Under the pieces are notes generated by a model that did no database searches, had not been told where the DNA came from, and worked only from the letters and a program-made list of their open reading frames with translations. From JADGQM01 sp964441945 (GTDB taxonomy: Bacteria; Desulfobacterota; Syntrophobacteria; Syntrophobacterales; Syntrophobacteraceae), in NCBI GenBank assembly GCA_964441945.1, contig CAYTWB010000002.1:138125-202124 (forward strand): 64,000 nt of DNA. The letters run 5' to 3'. A program made the translations under genes and the position numbers. Of the stretch, positions 43,160-52,576 are shown piece by piece (the stretch's first letter is position 1; each line of letters begins with the position of its first letter).

Positions 43160-45244
43160 TCAAGTCCGCCTTTTCAACGGTTTCTCCAGAACGACAACCG
43201 ATCTGGCTCTCACCAGGTAACGGCTACTGGACAGCGGGATGCCGGCCTCCCCCGATTCAACGATGTCTTCGGGATCAGGCAGACCGGTGTCGACCACTCG
43301 TCGCCATTCTTCCTTTCGGCCCTCCTGAACGGCAAACGATCTATCCTCCCAGAAGGCATTGATCATGACATAAATGTCGCTGTCGTTCAGAGCCGCCCCC
43401 CTGAGGAAATAGGCGAGAGAATGGGAGTCACGGGACAGATCCACATCGGCCGTATTCCCGTACCACTTCACATCTCCCCGCCAGTACCGGTTTCTCCCGA
43501 TGGAAGGGTGGGCTTTGCGAAAGGCAATCATCAGTTTGAAAAATCGAAACATATCCCTGTTCTGCTGGAGCAGGTCCCAATTCAACCAGGTGATTTCATT
43601 GTCCTGGTTATAGGGATTGTTGTTTCCCCGCTGGGTATTCATGAATTCATCTCCGGCGCAAAACATGGGGGTCCCGTTGGCCAGCATCAGCAGGCAAAAG
43701 AAATTCTTAATCTGCCGGCGTCGCAGGGCCATCATTTCCGGGGGAACATCGGAGTCGCCTTCCCACCCGCAGTTCCAGCTGCGATTGTCATCTGTTCCAT
43801 CCGTATTGTCATGCCCATTGGCTTCATTGTGCTTCTGATTGTAGGCGACGAGATCATACAGGCAGAAGCCGTCGTGCGCGGTGATGTAATTGACGCTCTG
43901 ATACGGCCGGTACACCTCCACCGGGCCCTCTGGAAACAGGTCATCGCTGCCGTAGAGACGCTGCATCAGTGCGCCGACCTTTCCCGGGTCTCCTTTCACA
44001 AACGATCGAACATCATCCCGAAACAGACCGTTCCACTGCCGCCACTGGAGGCCGGGAAAAGTCCGTCCAAGAAGATAACTGCCGACATCCCATGCTTCAG
44101 CGACCAGCCTCAGATCATGCAAATACCCCAGGAGACTGATCTCGGGAATCAAGGGCGGGTCCTTGGTGTTCACCGAACCATCAAGATCGCGCGTGAATAT
44201 GGATGCCAGGTCAAACCGGAAGCCGTCCACGTGCATGGTTGCTGCCCAATGGTCCAGGCTGAAAAGGATCATCACCCGAACAGCGGGGTGAGCACACTTC
44301 AATGTGTTGCCGCAGCCGGTATCATTGACATAGGCGCCGGTCTGCTGGTTGGTCAGATAGTAGCTCCTGTTGTCGATCCCTCTATAACTGTAGGTTGGAC
44401 CATCTTCGCCTGCTTCGCTGGTGTGGTTGTACACCACGTCCAGCCACACTTCGATCCCGGCACTGTGCAAAGCTTTCACCATATCGCGGAACTCCCGGGA
44501 GGGGTCTCCGCATGCATAGTCCCGGTGGGGCGAGAAGAAGTTCAGGGTCATGTAACCCCAGTAGTTCCCTTCCTGGGGATCAAACTGATAAACGGGCAGG
44601 AGCTCGACGACCGTGATCCCGAGCTCCTTGAGGTAAGGGATTTTTTCGACAAGACCGGCAAAAGTACCCCGCTTCTCCGGGCTGACCCCCGAATTGGACT
44701 TGGCGGTAAACCCCTTGACGTGGAGTTCGTAGACGACGAGATCATGGCTGTGGCGAGGGCGAGGGTCCGCACCCCAGGCGAAAGGCTTCTGAACTCCAGG
44801 GAGACGCCCCAAAGGCGCCTTCCCATCCGTTGGCTCAGGCTTTTTGGCGGCTTTGCGGCTGAAACCCGGAGGAAAGAAGACGGAGTGAGCAAACGGGTCC
44901 AGGAGCACCTTCCGGACGTCAAAGCGGTGCCCCTTGGAGGGAGCGAAGGGGCCGTCAACCCGGTAACCGTAGAAGGCTGCTCCAGACAGCCTTTCTTCCG
45001 GCACCAGGCAGTGCCATATCAGGCCGGTCTTGTTGAGGATGGGGTCAAAAGCATATTCGTGGACCGGTTTGACGAGATCATTTTCGGCATAGAGAAGAAG
45101 CGTTACGCTCCTCGCATGTCGCGAATAGAGGGCAAAATTAAAACCTCTTTGAGATTCGACCCAGGTCGCTCCGAGGGGCCATGGTGCACCCTCAACTTTT
45201 TCCCACTCATCAATGATCTCAAAGGTGCCATCAGTTTCCAGCAT
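43160..45244 (-). CDS. glgX: Glycogen debranching enzyme GlgX / isoamylase-type
   Basis: Hydrolyses alpha-1,6 branch points of glycogen. An N-terminal CBM48-like domain (GFNFALYSRHARSVTLLLY; FYGYRVDGPF) is followed by the GH13 barrel: YELHVKGFT, VWLDVVYNHTSE, the nucleophile in MHVDGFRFDLAS, acid/base Glu in LVAEAWDVG, and YITAHDGFCLYDLV with the third carboxylate. FCAGDEFMNTQRGNNNPYNQDN is typical of GlgX/TreX. 694 residues is normal. No other glycogen genes are near; it lies between fabD and a small membrane protein on the same strand. Confidence 0.93.
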   Translation of the reverse strand: MLETDGTFEIIDEWEKVEGAPWPLGATWVESQRGFNFALYSRHARSVTLLLYAENDLVKPVHEYAFDPILNKTGLIWHCLVPEERLSGAAFYGYRVDGPFAPSKGHRFDVRKVLLDPFAHSVFFPPGFSRKAAKKPEPTDGKAPLGRLPGVQKPFAWGADPRPRHSHDLVVYELHVKGFTAKSNSGVSPEKRGTFAGLVEKIPYLKELGITVVELLPVYQFDPQEGNYWGYMTLNFFSPHRDYACGDPSREFRDMVKALHSAGIEVWLDVVYNHTSEAGEDGPTYSYRGIDNRSYYLTNQQTGAYVNDTGCGNTLKCAHPAVRVMILFSLDHWAATMHVDGFRFDLASIFTRDLDGSVNTKDPPLIPEISLLGYLHDLRLVAEAWDVGSYLLGRTFPGLQWRQWNGLFRDDVRSFVKGDPGKVGALMQRLYGSDDLFPEGPVEVYRPYQSVNYITAHDGFCLYDLVAYNQKHNEANGHDNTDGTDDNRSWNCGWEGDSDVPPEMMALRRRQIKNFFCLLMLANGTPMFCAGDEFMNTQRGNNNPYNQDNEITWLNWDLLQQNRDMFRFFKLMIAFRKAHPSIGRNRYWRGDVKWYGNTADVDLSRDSHSLAYFLRGAALNDSDIYVMINAFWEDRSFAVQEGRKEEWRRVVDTGLPDPEDIVESGEAGIPLSSSRYLVRARSVVVLEKPLKRRT

Positions 45245-45290
45245 GGTTCAACCAACCGCTCCGCAAACAACGACGGAAAACCCGACTCCA

Positions 45291-46211
45291 TCACTGATTC
45301 GCCTGCAGGAAGCCGGCGAGGCTTGCGGCATCTTCTACGTTGAGCACCTTTACACCCTTGTTGATCCGGCGCATCAGGCCTCGAAGGACCTTCTTGGGGC
45401 CAACCTCCACGAAGCACTTGTGCCCATCGGCAATAAGCCTTTCAACAGACTGCTGCCATAACACCGGGCTGCAGATTTGATCAACCAGTTTGTCCGCCAC
45501 TTGAGCAGCGCTCTGGAGTGGCATCGCATCCACATTATTGAGCACCGGGATTTGAGGTTCGCGAAAATTGACCCTTCGGACAAAGGGCTCGAATCTCTCA
45601 CGAGCCGGATTCATAGAGCGACTATGCCACGGGCCGCTCACATTTAGCTTAACACACTTCTTGGCTCCGGCACGCTCACACAGCTCCACGGCTTGATCGA
45701 TCAGGGCTGCCGGGCCGGTTATGATGATTTGCTCGGGGCAATTGATGTTGGCGATTTCCACCCCGCACTCCTTGCAGATATCGCTGATCCGGTCGAGGTC
45801 CAGGTCCATAATAGCGGCCATGGCCCCCGGGTTTTCCTGGGAAGCCTGGTGCATGTAAGATCCGCGCAACCGCACAAGCTCCAGGACATCCTTCAAATCG
45901 AGGACGTCTGCAGCGTAGAGCGCGCTGTATTCTCCCAGGCTGTGACCGGCAACTGCCGTCGGGTACATCTCATGAAGCTGCATCACGGTGAAACAAGCTA
46001 GATTCACCACCGTGATGGCAGGCTGAACGTTTTCGGTAAGCACCAACACTTCTTCGGGACCTTCAAAACAGAGCCTTGCAATGTCCATTTGCAGAATATC
46101 AGCGGCCTGGGAGAAAAGATCTCGAACCTCGCTGTAGCTCTCGTAAAACTCCTGTCCCATACCGACGTAATGCGATCCCTGGCCAGGGAAGAGAAAAACC
46201 CAATCATGCAT
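45291..46211 (-). CDS. fabD: Malonyl-CoA-ACP transacylase
   Basis: Loads malonyl groups onto ACP for fatty-acid synthesis. LFPGQGSHYVGMG, active-site Ser91 in GHSLGEYSALYA, the RGSYMHQA arginine and GPWHSR histidine are all present. ATG at 46211 has AAGGAGC upstream; a codon two residues earlier is possible. It is not in a fab cluster, lying instead upstream of glgX, so it could be either the housekeeping enzyme or one serving another acyl pathway; nothing else in the window suggests polyketide synthesis. Confidence 0.92.
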   Translation of the reverse strand: MHDWVFLFPGQGSHYVGMGQEFYESYSEVRDLFSQAADILQMDIARLCFEGPEEVLVLTENVQPAITVVNLACFTVMQLHEMYPTAVAGHSLGEYSALYAADVLDLKDVLELVRLRGSYMHQASQENPGAMAAIMDLDLDRISDICKECGVEIANINCPEQIIITGPAALIDQAVELCERAGAKKCVKLNVSGPWHSRSMNPARERFEPFVRRVNFREPQIPVLNNVDAMPLQSAAQVADKLVDQICSPVLWQQSVERLIADGHKCFVEVGPKKVLRGLMRRINKGVKVLNVEDAASLAGFLQANQ

Positions 46212-46583
46212 GGCCAATGCTCCTTTGAAAACTGAAAGTACCGGCGCAACTGTCCGGATTCATTGATTGAGCATGCTTTTATTCGCCTTGGAGAGGCTTG
46301 TCAAGGTTGAATATGTCTTTTGGAGAATGATGGATGAAAAAGGGTTGGCGATTCTCCGAGAGTATGGTTAGATTCTAGCACTTGAACACAGGTTGGACGG
46401 CCTGATCGGGTTTCCTCCTGATCTGAGTCGTGCTGTGTAATCGGTCGTATGGCGCCTGCAAAAGCGGATATCTTGCGAACGCTCGTTTTCGGGGGTTCCG
46501 CCTGCAGCAGAACGGGGCTGGGCGGTTCAGCATGGAGAGCTCGCTCTACCCGCGTTTTCTTTCAACATTTGAACGAGGTGACA
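46212..46583. other. Divergent intergenic region fabD/mlaC
   Basis: About 370 bases between divergent genes. It must hold both promoters, but I see no clear -35/-10 pair, operator or RNA structure. An open frame before mlaC lacks a ribosome-binding site. Confidence 0.4.
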
Positions 46584-47219
46584 ATGCAGAAGAAGTTTCC
46601 TTTCATGACCCTGGGTTTTGTTCTTTTGGTGTTGTGTGCCCCTTTGTTTTTTGACTCCACAGGCCTTGCAGCCACTTCTCCCATGGGGCTGATTCAGTCT
46701 GGGACGGACCGTGCCCTGCAAATACTGAGGAGTGCTCAATCCGGTTCCGGACCGGGACTTCGCGAGCGCCGGGCGGAGATTTTGCAGATTGTTGACGAGT
46801 ATTTCGATTTCCAGGAGATGGCGAAACGCGCTCTCGGTCGTCCCTGGAAAGATCAGTCCCCGCAGAAACAGCAGGAGTTTGTGGACCTCTTCAAGCAGCT
46901 GATCTTCAACAACTATGTCGGCCGGGTGGAGACCTATACCGGTACCAATGAGCGGGTGGTCTACGATGAGGAGAAGATTGAGGGCGAATACGCACTCGTG
47001 AAGACTCGGGTGCTGGATTACAAAAACACCAATGTTCAGCTCGATTACAGGCTCCGCCGGATAAAGGGTGAATGGAAGGTCTACGACGTGATTGTGGAAG
47101 GGGTGAGCCTGGTTGAAAACTATCGGGGGCAGTTCAATTCCATCCTGGCAGGCAAACCCTTTGATTCTCTTCTTGCGCAGTTGCGGGAAAAGGTCGCCAG
47201 CGACAAGGGCACACTTTGA
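46584..47219 (+). CDS. mlaC: MlaC/Ttg2D-family phospholipid-binding protein
   Basis: Periplasmic lipid carrier of the Mla type. A signal peptide spans about residues 5-28 (LVLCAPLFFDSTGLAA). EIVDEYFDFQEMAKRALG-like wording, FVDLFKQLIFNNYVGRVETY, YRLRRIKGEWKVYDVIVEGVSLVENYRGQF and the C-terminal region match MlaC/YrbC. The start at 46584 has GAGGTG upstream. No mlaBDEF genes are adjacent; it is followed closely by radC. Confidence 0.88.
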   Translation: MQKKFPFMTLGFVLLVLCAPLFFDSTGLAATSPMGLIQSGTDRALQILRSAQSGSGPGLRERRAEILQIVDEYFDFQEMAKRALGRPWKDQSPQKQQEFVDLFKQLIFNNYVGRVETYTGTNERVVYDEEKIEGEYALVKTRVLDYKNTNVQLDYRLRRIKGEWKVYDVIVEGVSLVENYRGQFNSILAGKPFDSLLAQLREKVASDKGTL

Positions 47220-47242
47220 GCCGGGGCGGAAGCCGGAAGCCG

Positions 47243-47938
47243 ATGGAACCTCCTGCAGCCGCCGACCATGAGGGCCACCGCAAGCGGCTGCGTGAGCGCT
47301 TCACCCGAAGTGGCCTGGATGGGTTCCACGACCATGAAGTGCTTGAATTGCTGCTTTCCTTCGTTATTCCTCGCAGGGATGTCAAACCCCCGGCCAAGGC
47401 CCTTTTGAAGGAGTTCAGGACATTGGCCGGGGTTTTCGACGCTCCGCAGTCAAGCCTGCAGGGAACTCCGGGTGTTGGGCCTCAGGCAGCCACTCTCATT
47501 GCCGCTGTTCCCCGCCTTTTTGATCGATACCAGGAAGACCGGTGGAACAGGCATGACGAGAACAAAGTCCAGTCAACCGACGATGCCGTATTGCTCCTGC
47601 GGTCTGAACTGGGTACGGAGCGCAATGAGGCCTTCTGTATTCTTGCTCTGAACAGCAAGAACCTTCTGCTTGCCACCGAAAGAATCCAGGAAGGCAGTGT
47701 GAATCGCACGGCCGTTTTCCCCAGACTGGTTGTCGAGGCCATTGTGAAGCATCATGCCACCTCCGTCATTCTGGCTCACAATCATCCCGGTGGCGACCCC
47801 AGCCCATCCGCGGCAGACCGGCAATTGACACGCAAATTGAAAAAGCTTCTGAACGATCTCGATGTTCATGTTCATGACCACATTATCATTGCGGGTCTGC
47901 AGTACTATTCCTTTGCGGAACATGGAGAACTCGAATGA
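47243..47938 (+). CDS. radC: RadC family JAB-domain protein
   Basis: A helix-hairpin-helix-type N-terminal region (DHEVLELLLSFVIPRRDVKP, LQGTPGVGPQAATLI) precedes the JAB/MPN metal site HNHPGGDPSPSAADRQLT. The cell role of RadC is unsettled; some are linked to mobile elements, but this has the chromosomal full-length form. ATG at 47243 (GGAAG upstream) is preferred; a TTG overlapping the mlaC stop is possible. The stop overlaps the next start by 4 bases. Confidence 0.92.
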   Translation: MEPPAAADHEGHRKRLRERFTRSGLDGFHDHEVLELLLSFVIPRRDVKPPAKALLKEFRTLAGVFDAPQSSLQGTPGVGPQAATLIAAVPRLFDRYQEDRWNRHDENKVQSTDDAVLLLRSELGTERNEAFCILALNSKNLLLATERIQEGSVNRTAVFPRLVVEAIVKHHATSVILAHNHPGGDPSPSAADRQLTRKLKKLLNDLDVHVHDHIIIAGLQYYSFAEHGELE

Positions 47939-48942
47939 ACGAGCAATTGATGGAGGCCGTTGTCGTTCTGGAATCGGGCAAGAAGGGGGACTGGAACAAG
48001 CTTGTTTTGAATACGGTCCCGCGCCCTTCACCAGACGTCGGGCAGATCCTGGTGCGTGTTGAAGCCTGTTCTGTCAACCGGGCGGACCTGCTTCAGCGGC
48101 GGGGGCTCTATCCTCCGCCCCCGGGAGCATCAACCATTCTGGGCCTGGACTTCGCAGGTGTGGTGATTGAAACGGCTCCCGGCGTTGCCGGCTGGAAGCC
48201 GGGCGAGCGGGTATTCGGGATCGTCGCCGGAGGAGGATACGGTCGCTACGTCACCGTGGCATCGAGCCATCTGGTCGGCATACCGGAGAATCTCGATTTT
48301 GTCGGGGCCGCTGCGGCAGCCGAGGTGTTTTTCACCGCTTTTTTCAACCTCTTTATGGAAGCGGGGCTGAAGGCGGGTGAAACACTCCTGGTGCATGGGG
48401 GGGGCAGCGGAGTGGGAACGGCGGCGATTCAACTGGCCAAGGCACAGGGTGTGAGGACGATCATCACTGCCGGTTCTGCCGAAAAGATCGAACGATGCCT
48501 GGATTTGGGGGCTGCTTTCGGGATCAACTACAGGACCGAAGACTTTGCGGAACGCGTCCAGGAAATCACGGCCGGCCGGGGTGTGGATGTCATTCTGGAT
48601 TGGATCGGGGCTTCCTATCTCAGCAAGCACATCGAAATTCTCAGGTCACGAGGCCGGCTGGTTGTGATCGGACTCATGAGCGGGCACAAGGCCGAGATCT
48701 CTCTTGCCCCCCTCCTGACCAAACGGCTTCGCCTGATCGGCTCGGTGCTTCGCAGCCAGTCCGATGAAGAAAAGGCTTTTCTGGCCCACGCCTTTACAGA
48801 ACAGGTCGTACCACTCCTGCAGTCGGGTAGGGTGCACCCGGTTGTCGATCGAGTCTTCTCCATTCGGGACGTCGAAGAGGCGCACCGGTATCTGCAGGAG
48901 GACCGGCATTTCGGCAAGATCGTATTGAGCTGGGAACCATGA
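47935..48942 (+). CDS. NAD(P)H:quinone oxidoreductase (PIG3-like MDR family)
   Basis: Zinc-free medium-chain dehydrogenase/reductase. EACSVNRADLLQRRGLYPPPPG and LGLDFAGVVIETAPGV give the GroES-like part; LLVHGGGSGVGTAAIQLAKAQG is the NADP-binding Rossmann motif. This pattern is that of the TP53I3/PIG3-type quinone reductases. Translation is coupled to radC. Substrate unknown. Confidence 0.9.
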   Translation: MNEQLMEAVVVLESGKKGDWNKLVLNTVPRPSPDVGQILVRVEACSVNRADLLQRRGLYPPPPGASTILGLDFAGVVIETAPGVAGWKPGERVFGIVAGGGYGRYVTVASSHLVGIPENLDFVGAAAAAEVFFTAFFNLFMEAGLKAGETLLVHGGGSGVGTAAIQLAKAQGVRTIITAGSAEKIERCLDLGAAFGINYRTEDFAERVQEITAGRGVDVILDWIGASYLSKHIEILRSRGRLVVIGLMSGHKAEISLAPLLTKRLRLIGSVLRSQSDEEKAFLAHAFTEQVVPLLQSGRVHPVVDRVFSIRDVEEAHRYLQEDRHFGKIVLSWEP

Positions 48943-48966
48943 GGCAACAACGATGGACAGGGAACC

Positions 48967-49851
48967 ATGAACGGCACAATGCACCATAAGTGGACTTGCA
49001 TGGAAAATGTCTCCTTCGTAAGAGGGCGGCGTCTGATAGTGGACGGGCTTTCCTGGGACATCCACCCGGAGGACAACTGGGTGGTTCTCGGGGCAAACGG
49101 CTCCGGTAAGACAACCCTTCTTCGGCTTCTGGCCGGCTACCTTTGGCCCACTCAAGGCCATATCACGGTACTGGGTGAGGCATTCGGCCACACCGACCTG
49201 CGCGAACTGCGAAAAAAGATCGGATGGGTGGGCTCTTTTCTCGAAGCGCAGATTCCCCCCTCCAGCCGCCCCGTTGACCTGATTGTAAGCGGGAAATACG
49301 CTTCGATCGGCATTTTCGAGGACCCCAGGGAAGAGGACTTCGAGGAGGGCATGGAGCTGGCCCGACGCCTGAATTGTTCCAACATCCTTGATTTGCCGTA
49401 TGGGGTCCTTTCTCAGGGAGAAAAGCAAAGACTGCTGATCGCCCGGGCCTTGATCCACAAGCCACGGCTCTTGATCCTCGACGAACCCTGTGCCGGGCTG
49501 GACCTTGTCGCCAGGGAGCAGTTGCTTGATACCCTCGAACACCTGGGGAAGGCGCAGGGAGGACCGGCCATGATCTTTGTGACCCACCATCTTCAGGAAA
49601 TCATGCCGAGTTTTACCCATGCGCTGCTGCTCAGGCAGGGACGCTGTGTGGCCCAGGGGGAAAAGCAGGAGATCCTGCGCTCCGAACTCCTGACTCGGAC
49701 CTTTGGGATCCCGGTCAAAGTGAACAAAGAGGGGGATCGCTACTGGTCAAGGGTCCCTTTTGGATGGAGCGCGAGTCAGTCCTGGATCGGGTCTTCCGAT
49801 GACGGACGTCATCCCGCGGTTCAACACGGCTCAGAGCGAAACGGCCATTAA
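48967..49851 (+). CDS. ABC transporter ATP-binding protein
   Basis: Walker A GANGSGKTT (42-50), Q-loop region near FLEAQIPPS, signature LSQGEKQR, Walker B RLLILDEPCAG and switch His in FVTHHLQE are intact. No permease or binding-protein gene is adjacent, so the partner is unknown; the fold resembles the ModF/YlmA-type ATPases. The last 45 residues are an unusual polar tail. AGGGAA precedes the ATG. A PqqD-like gene follows 23 bases later. Confidence 0.9.
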   Translation: MNGTMHHKWTCMENVSFVRGRRLIVDGLSWDIHPEDNWVVLGANGSGKTTLLRLLAGYLWPTQGHITVLGEAFGHTDLRELRKKIGWVGSFLEAQIPPSSRPVDLIVSGKYASIGIFEDPREEDFEEGMELARRLNCSNILDLPYGVLSQGEKQRLLIARALIHKPRLLILDEPCAGLDLVAREQLLDTLEHLGKAQGGPAMIFVTHHLQEIMPSFTHALLLRQGRCVAQGEKQEILRSELLTRTFGIPVKVNKEGDRYWSRVPFGWSASQSWIGSSDDGRHPAVQHGSERNGH

Positions 49852-49874
49852 CCTCCCCGGGCAACGAGGAATAG

Positions 49875-50147
49875 ATGATGAGCAAACGAATCGTAGCCAA
49901 AGATCTGGGTCCCGAATTGATGCTCTATGACCCGGAGGAGGATGCGGTACACGTCCTGAATGCAGCGGCTTCGCTCGTCTATAAGCTTTTTCATGACGGG
50001 AGAAAGCCCGAGGAAATTGAACGTGCAATGCGGCAAGCTTTTGCCGTTGGCCCGGATGAAGAGGTCCTGGACGGTATTCACCAATGCATCGCGGAGCTTC
50101 TGGAAAAGGGCCTGGCATCCCCAGAGAAGGATGCCGGCCGGGGATAA
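49875..50147 (+). CDS. Orphan PqqD-family peptide-binding (RRE) protein
   Basis: 90 residues: MLYDPEEDAVHVLNAAASLV, YKLFHDGRKPEEIERAM and a C-terminal helix (LDGIHQCIAELLEKGL) match the PqqD family, small domains that hold precursor peptides for RiPP-modifying enzymes. No radical SAM RiPP enzyme or precursor peptide is next to it. GAGGAA precedes the start (49875 or 49878). Confidence 0.85.
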   Translation: MMSKRIVAKDLGPELMLYDPEEDAVHVLNAAASLVYKLFHDGRKPEEIERAMRQAFAVGPDEEVLDGIHQCIAELLEKGLASPEKDAGRG

Positions 50148-50196
50148 GAGTCGGAACGGCCCTCCACCGTCTCGCCCTGGTTTTCCGATCGACTTG

Positions 50197-51018
50197 TCAT
50201 CTATCGGCAGGCAGCATCTCACGGTAACGAGTCTGCACCGCCTGCAACGCTTCAGGAGTGTCCACGCCGATCACTTCTTCTGCCGAAGCGAGGGACCATC
50301 CGATTGCCAGCCCATCGTGGCTCATCAGCTCTACGAGATCAGTTAAGAAATACTCTTTGACCGTCACCCATTCATCCCCCCGCTGCTTTTGAACGAGGTG
50401 AGGATGGTTGGCAAGATGATCCAGATAATCGAGCAACACCGAACGGCGCGCGGCATAGACCCCGGCATTGCAGAACCTCAGTTCGGCCTGACGGTCGGCG
50501 GACCACGTATGCCAGTACTTCCATTCGACAATCCGAACCACGCTCTCTCCGTTCATCTCCAACATGCCGTACCGGGCCCGGTCTTGAGGCTCAAAGGCCA
50601 GAATCACGAGATTCTGGTCATCGAGTCTCTTGATCAGCGTCTGATAGGTCGTCCGGCGAATCAAAGGAACATCCCCCATGGTGATGACCACAGCGTCCTG
50701 GGAAACGCTTTCAAGAAAGCTCCGGGCCGCGAGCAGCGCGCCTCCCGTTCCGTCGGTCATCGGCTGCCGGATGGGCACAACGGCATGATCCTTTGTGGCT
50801 GTGACAACCTCTTCGGCACAATGGTGAACAACGATCCCGACCGGGCCCCGAGGCAGATTCGACAGGACTTCCAGAAGCAAAGGGCGCTCTCCCTGATAGG
50901 CAGAGGTCCCCGGAACCAGCGGCAGGAGCGTTTTGTTTCCCGTGTATCCCAGCATGCGAGTCCCCTTGCCCGCAGCGAAGACAATACTGGCAGCTTGTGA
51001 TGTTTGAGATTCCGTCAT
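50197..51018 (-). CDS. Nucleotidyltransferase (GlmU N-terminal-like)
   Basis: Sugar-nucleotide pyrophosphorylase fold: VFAAGKGTRMLGYTGNKTLL (GxGTRM and Lys), MTDGTGGALLAA, ITMGDVPLI with a metal Asp, and FCNAGVYAARRSVLLDYL. It is a stand-alone uridylyltransferase-like domain without the hexapeptide acyltransferase part of GlmU, so the sugar is uncertain. The start is set at 51018 (MTESQTSQ). It follows mltG at a distance of about 130 bases on the same strand. Confidence 0.82.
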   Translation of the reverse strand: MTESQTSQAASIVFAAGKGTRMLGYTGNKTLLPLVPGTSAYQGERPLLLEVLSNLPRGPVGIVVHHCAEEVVTATKDHAVVPIRQPMTDGTGGALLAARSFLESVSQDAVVITMGDVPLIRRTTYQTLIKRLDDQNLVILAFEPQDRARYGMLEMNGESVVRIVEWKYWHTWSADRQAELRFCNAGVYAARRSVLLDYLDHLANHPHLVQKQRGDEWVTVKEYFLTDLVELMSHDGLAIGWSLASAEEVIGVDTPEALQAVQTRYREMLPADR

Positions 51019-51149
51019 AGCAGCAACACCATCCTTCGTTTCATAGGAAATTGTGAGCGATCTGCAGCGGCCGGGGATCGATCCCATATCAAAAGCCCCT
51101 CCGAAGCATGTTTCAGAAACCTGTGCGGATCACCCTCGAAGAATTGCCG

Positions 51150-52283
51150 TCAGTTTTCAGGCAGGCTGATTCCCGGCTTCTGGCCTCCTTCCCTTGATTG
51201 TCCGGACCCTTGAACCAGGGGATTGGAGTCCCTGTTTGCAGGAGCGGCAACCAGGTCCCTCCGTCTCTGGTGAGACCGCAAAACAGCTTGATTGTGTTCG
51301 GCCAGCGTGTTCGAAAACTGGTGGGTGCCGTCGTGATTGCTGACAAAGTATAGATAAGACACCGCTTCGGGATGGAGCGCGGCCTTCAGCGATTTTGCAC
51401 CCGGGTTGCAGATGGGGCCGACAGGCAGGCCCCGGTTCAGATAAGTGTTGTAGGGGCTTTGACGCCGCAGATGGGTTGTGGTGATCGGTCCGGAGAATCC
51501 AGCCAGATCGTAAACCGTGGTGGGATCACTCTGCAACGGCATCTTCTCATTCAAACGATTATAGAAAACCGCGGCAATGACGGGACGTTCAGAATCCGTC
51601 GCCGCTTCTTTTTCCACCAGCGAAGCCATGATCACGATTTCATGAAGGCTGCGCCCGAGTTCCGCTGCGCGCTCTTCCCACCCCGCAGGAAGATGTCGCT
51701 GGAATTGCCGGATCATCATCTTCAACATCGCTCCCTGGCTCTGGGACCTCTGGAAAAAGTAGGTTTCCGGGAAAAGATAGCCCTCGAGGCTCGATACGGT
51801 CAACCCATTGGACCGGATGAAGTCCCGGTTTGCAACGAGGTCCAGGATCTCCTTTTCGGAAGCCAGTCCCTTTTCCTGCATGGCCTTTGCGATCTCAAAC
51901 GCCGTAACGCCTTCAGCCAGGGTGATGCGCTGAATCAGTGCCCTTCCGGATACCATCTGGTCGAGGATCTGTCCAGGTGTGGAAAGAGGCAGAAAGGCGT
52001 ATTCTCCAGCCTTGAGTTTCTGATCCGCCTTGCGCAGCAGGCATAACAGGTAGAACTTGTTCCCATCGGAAATGATTCCCTCGGTTGCGAGGATATGGGC
52101 GATACCGGCTGCGGTCATGCCCGGCATGATCATCACCTGGCGCGCCCCCGGTTGCCGGCCGCCCGGGGATCGCATGAAGAGCCAGAACTCGAACCCCGCC
52201 ATACACAGACCCATCCCCATCAGGCACAATGCTAGACAGAGCACCGTCGAAGCACCCGTCAGGATTCTTCTGACTCTTGACAT
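51150..52283 (-). CDS. mltG: Endolytic transglycosylase MltG
   Basis: Inner-membrane lytic transglycosylase that cuts nascent peptidoglycan. One membrane segment (about residues 8-38) is followed by a LysM-like part and the YceG domain, with the catalytic Glu in SLEGYLFPETY and the family motifs VIMASLVEKEAATDSERP, LQSDPTTVYDL, YNTYLNRGLPVGPICNPG and YLYFVSNHDGTHQFSNTLAEH. The polar tail after residue 345 is longer than usual. ATG at 52283 has GGGGGG about 8 bases upstream. Confidence 0.94.
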   Translation of the reverse strand: MSRVRRILTGASTVLCLALCLMGMGLCMAGFEFWLFMRSPGGRQPGARQVMIMPGMTAAGIAHILATEGIISDGNKFYLLCLLRKADQKLKAGEYAFLPLSTPGQILDQMVSGRALIQRITLAEGVTAFEIAKAMQEKGLASEKEILDLVANRDFIRSNGLTVSSLEGYLFPETYFFQRSQSQGAMLKMMIRQFQRHLPAGWEERAAELGRSLHEIVIMASLVEKEAATDSERPVIAAVFYNRLNEKMPLQSDPTTVYDLAGFSGPITTTHLRRQSPYNTYLNRGLPVGPICNPGAKSLKAALHPEAVSYLYFVSNHDGTHQFSNTLAEHNQAVLRSHQRRRDLVAAPANRDSNPLVQGSGQSREGGQKPGISLPEN

Positions 52284-52576
52284 CACGCAACCCCCCGATT
52301 CCCATCCCATTTAACATGAACAACCCTGAGCAGCAACAGCTACAACGATCCCTGTTCTTCATCCAGGCAGTATTCTCCGAGTTCACAGGCCGATGGTGCC
52401 CGATGGTCGGTTGAACAGGCCGGCCACTTTGAGTATTCCTTTTGGTGCCCGATACGTGTTATAAGTTTACGCCCGCAAGCTGATCTCAGCGGCCATGAAG
52501 GTAAGCATCCACATCGGGCGGCACAATTCGCTCAAATCCGATTGATTCTTGTACAGGAAGAAGTGAGAGAGGGTCC

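Noticed and set aside
43118..45343. Long plus-strand open frame antisense to glgX
   Set aside because: No family resemblance or ribosome-binding site; GlgX catalytic motifs are on the minus strand.
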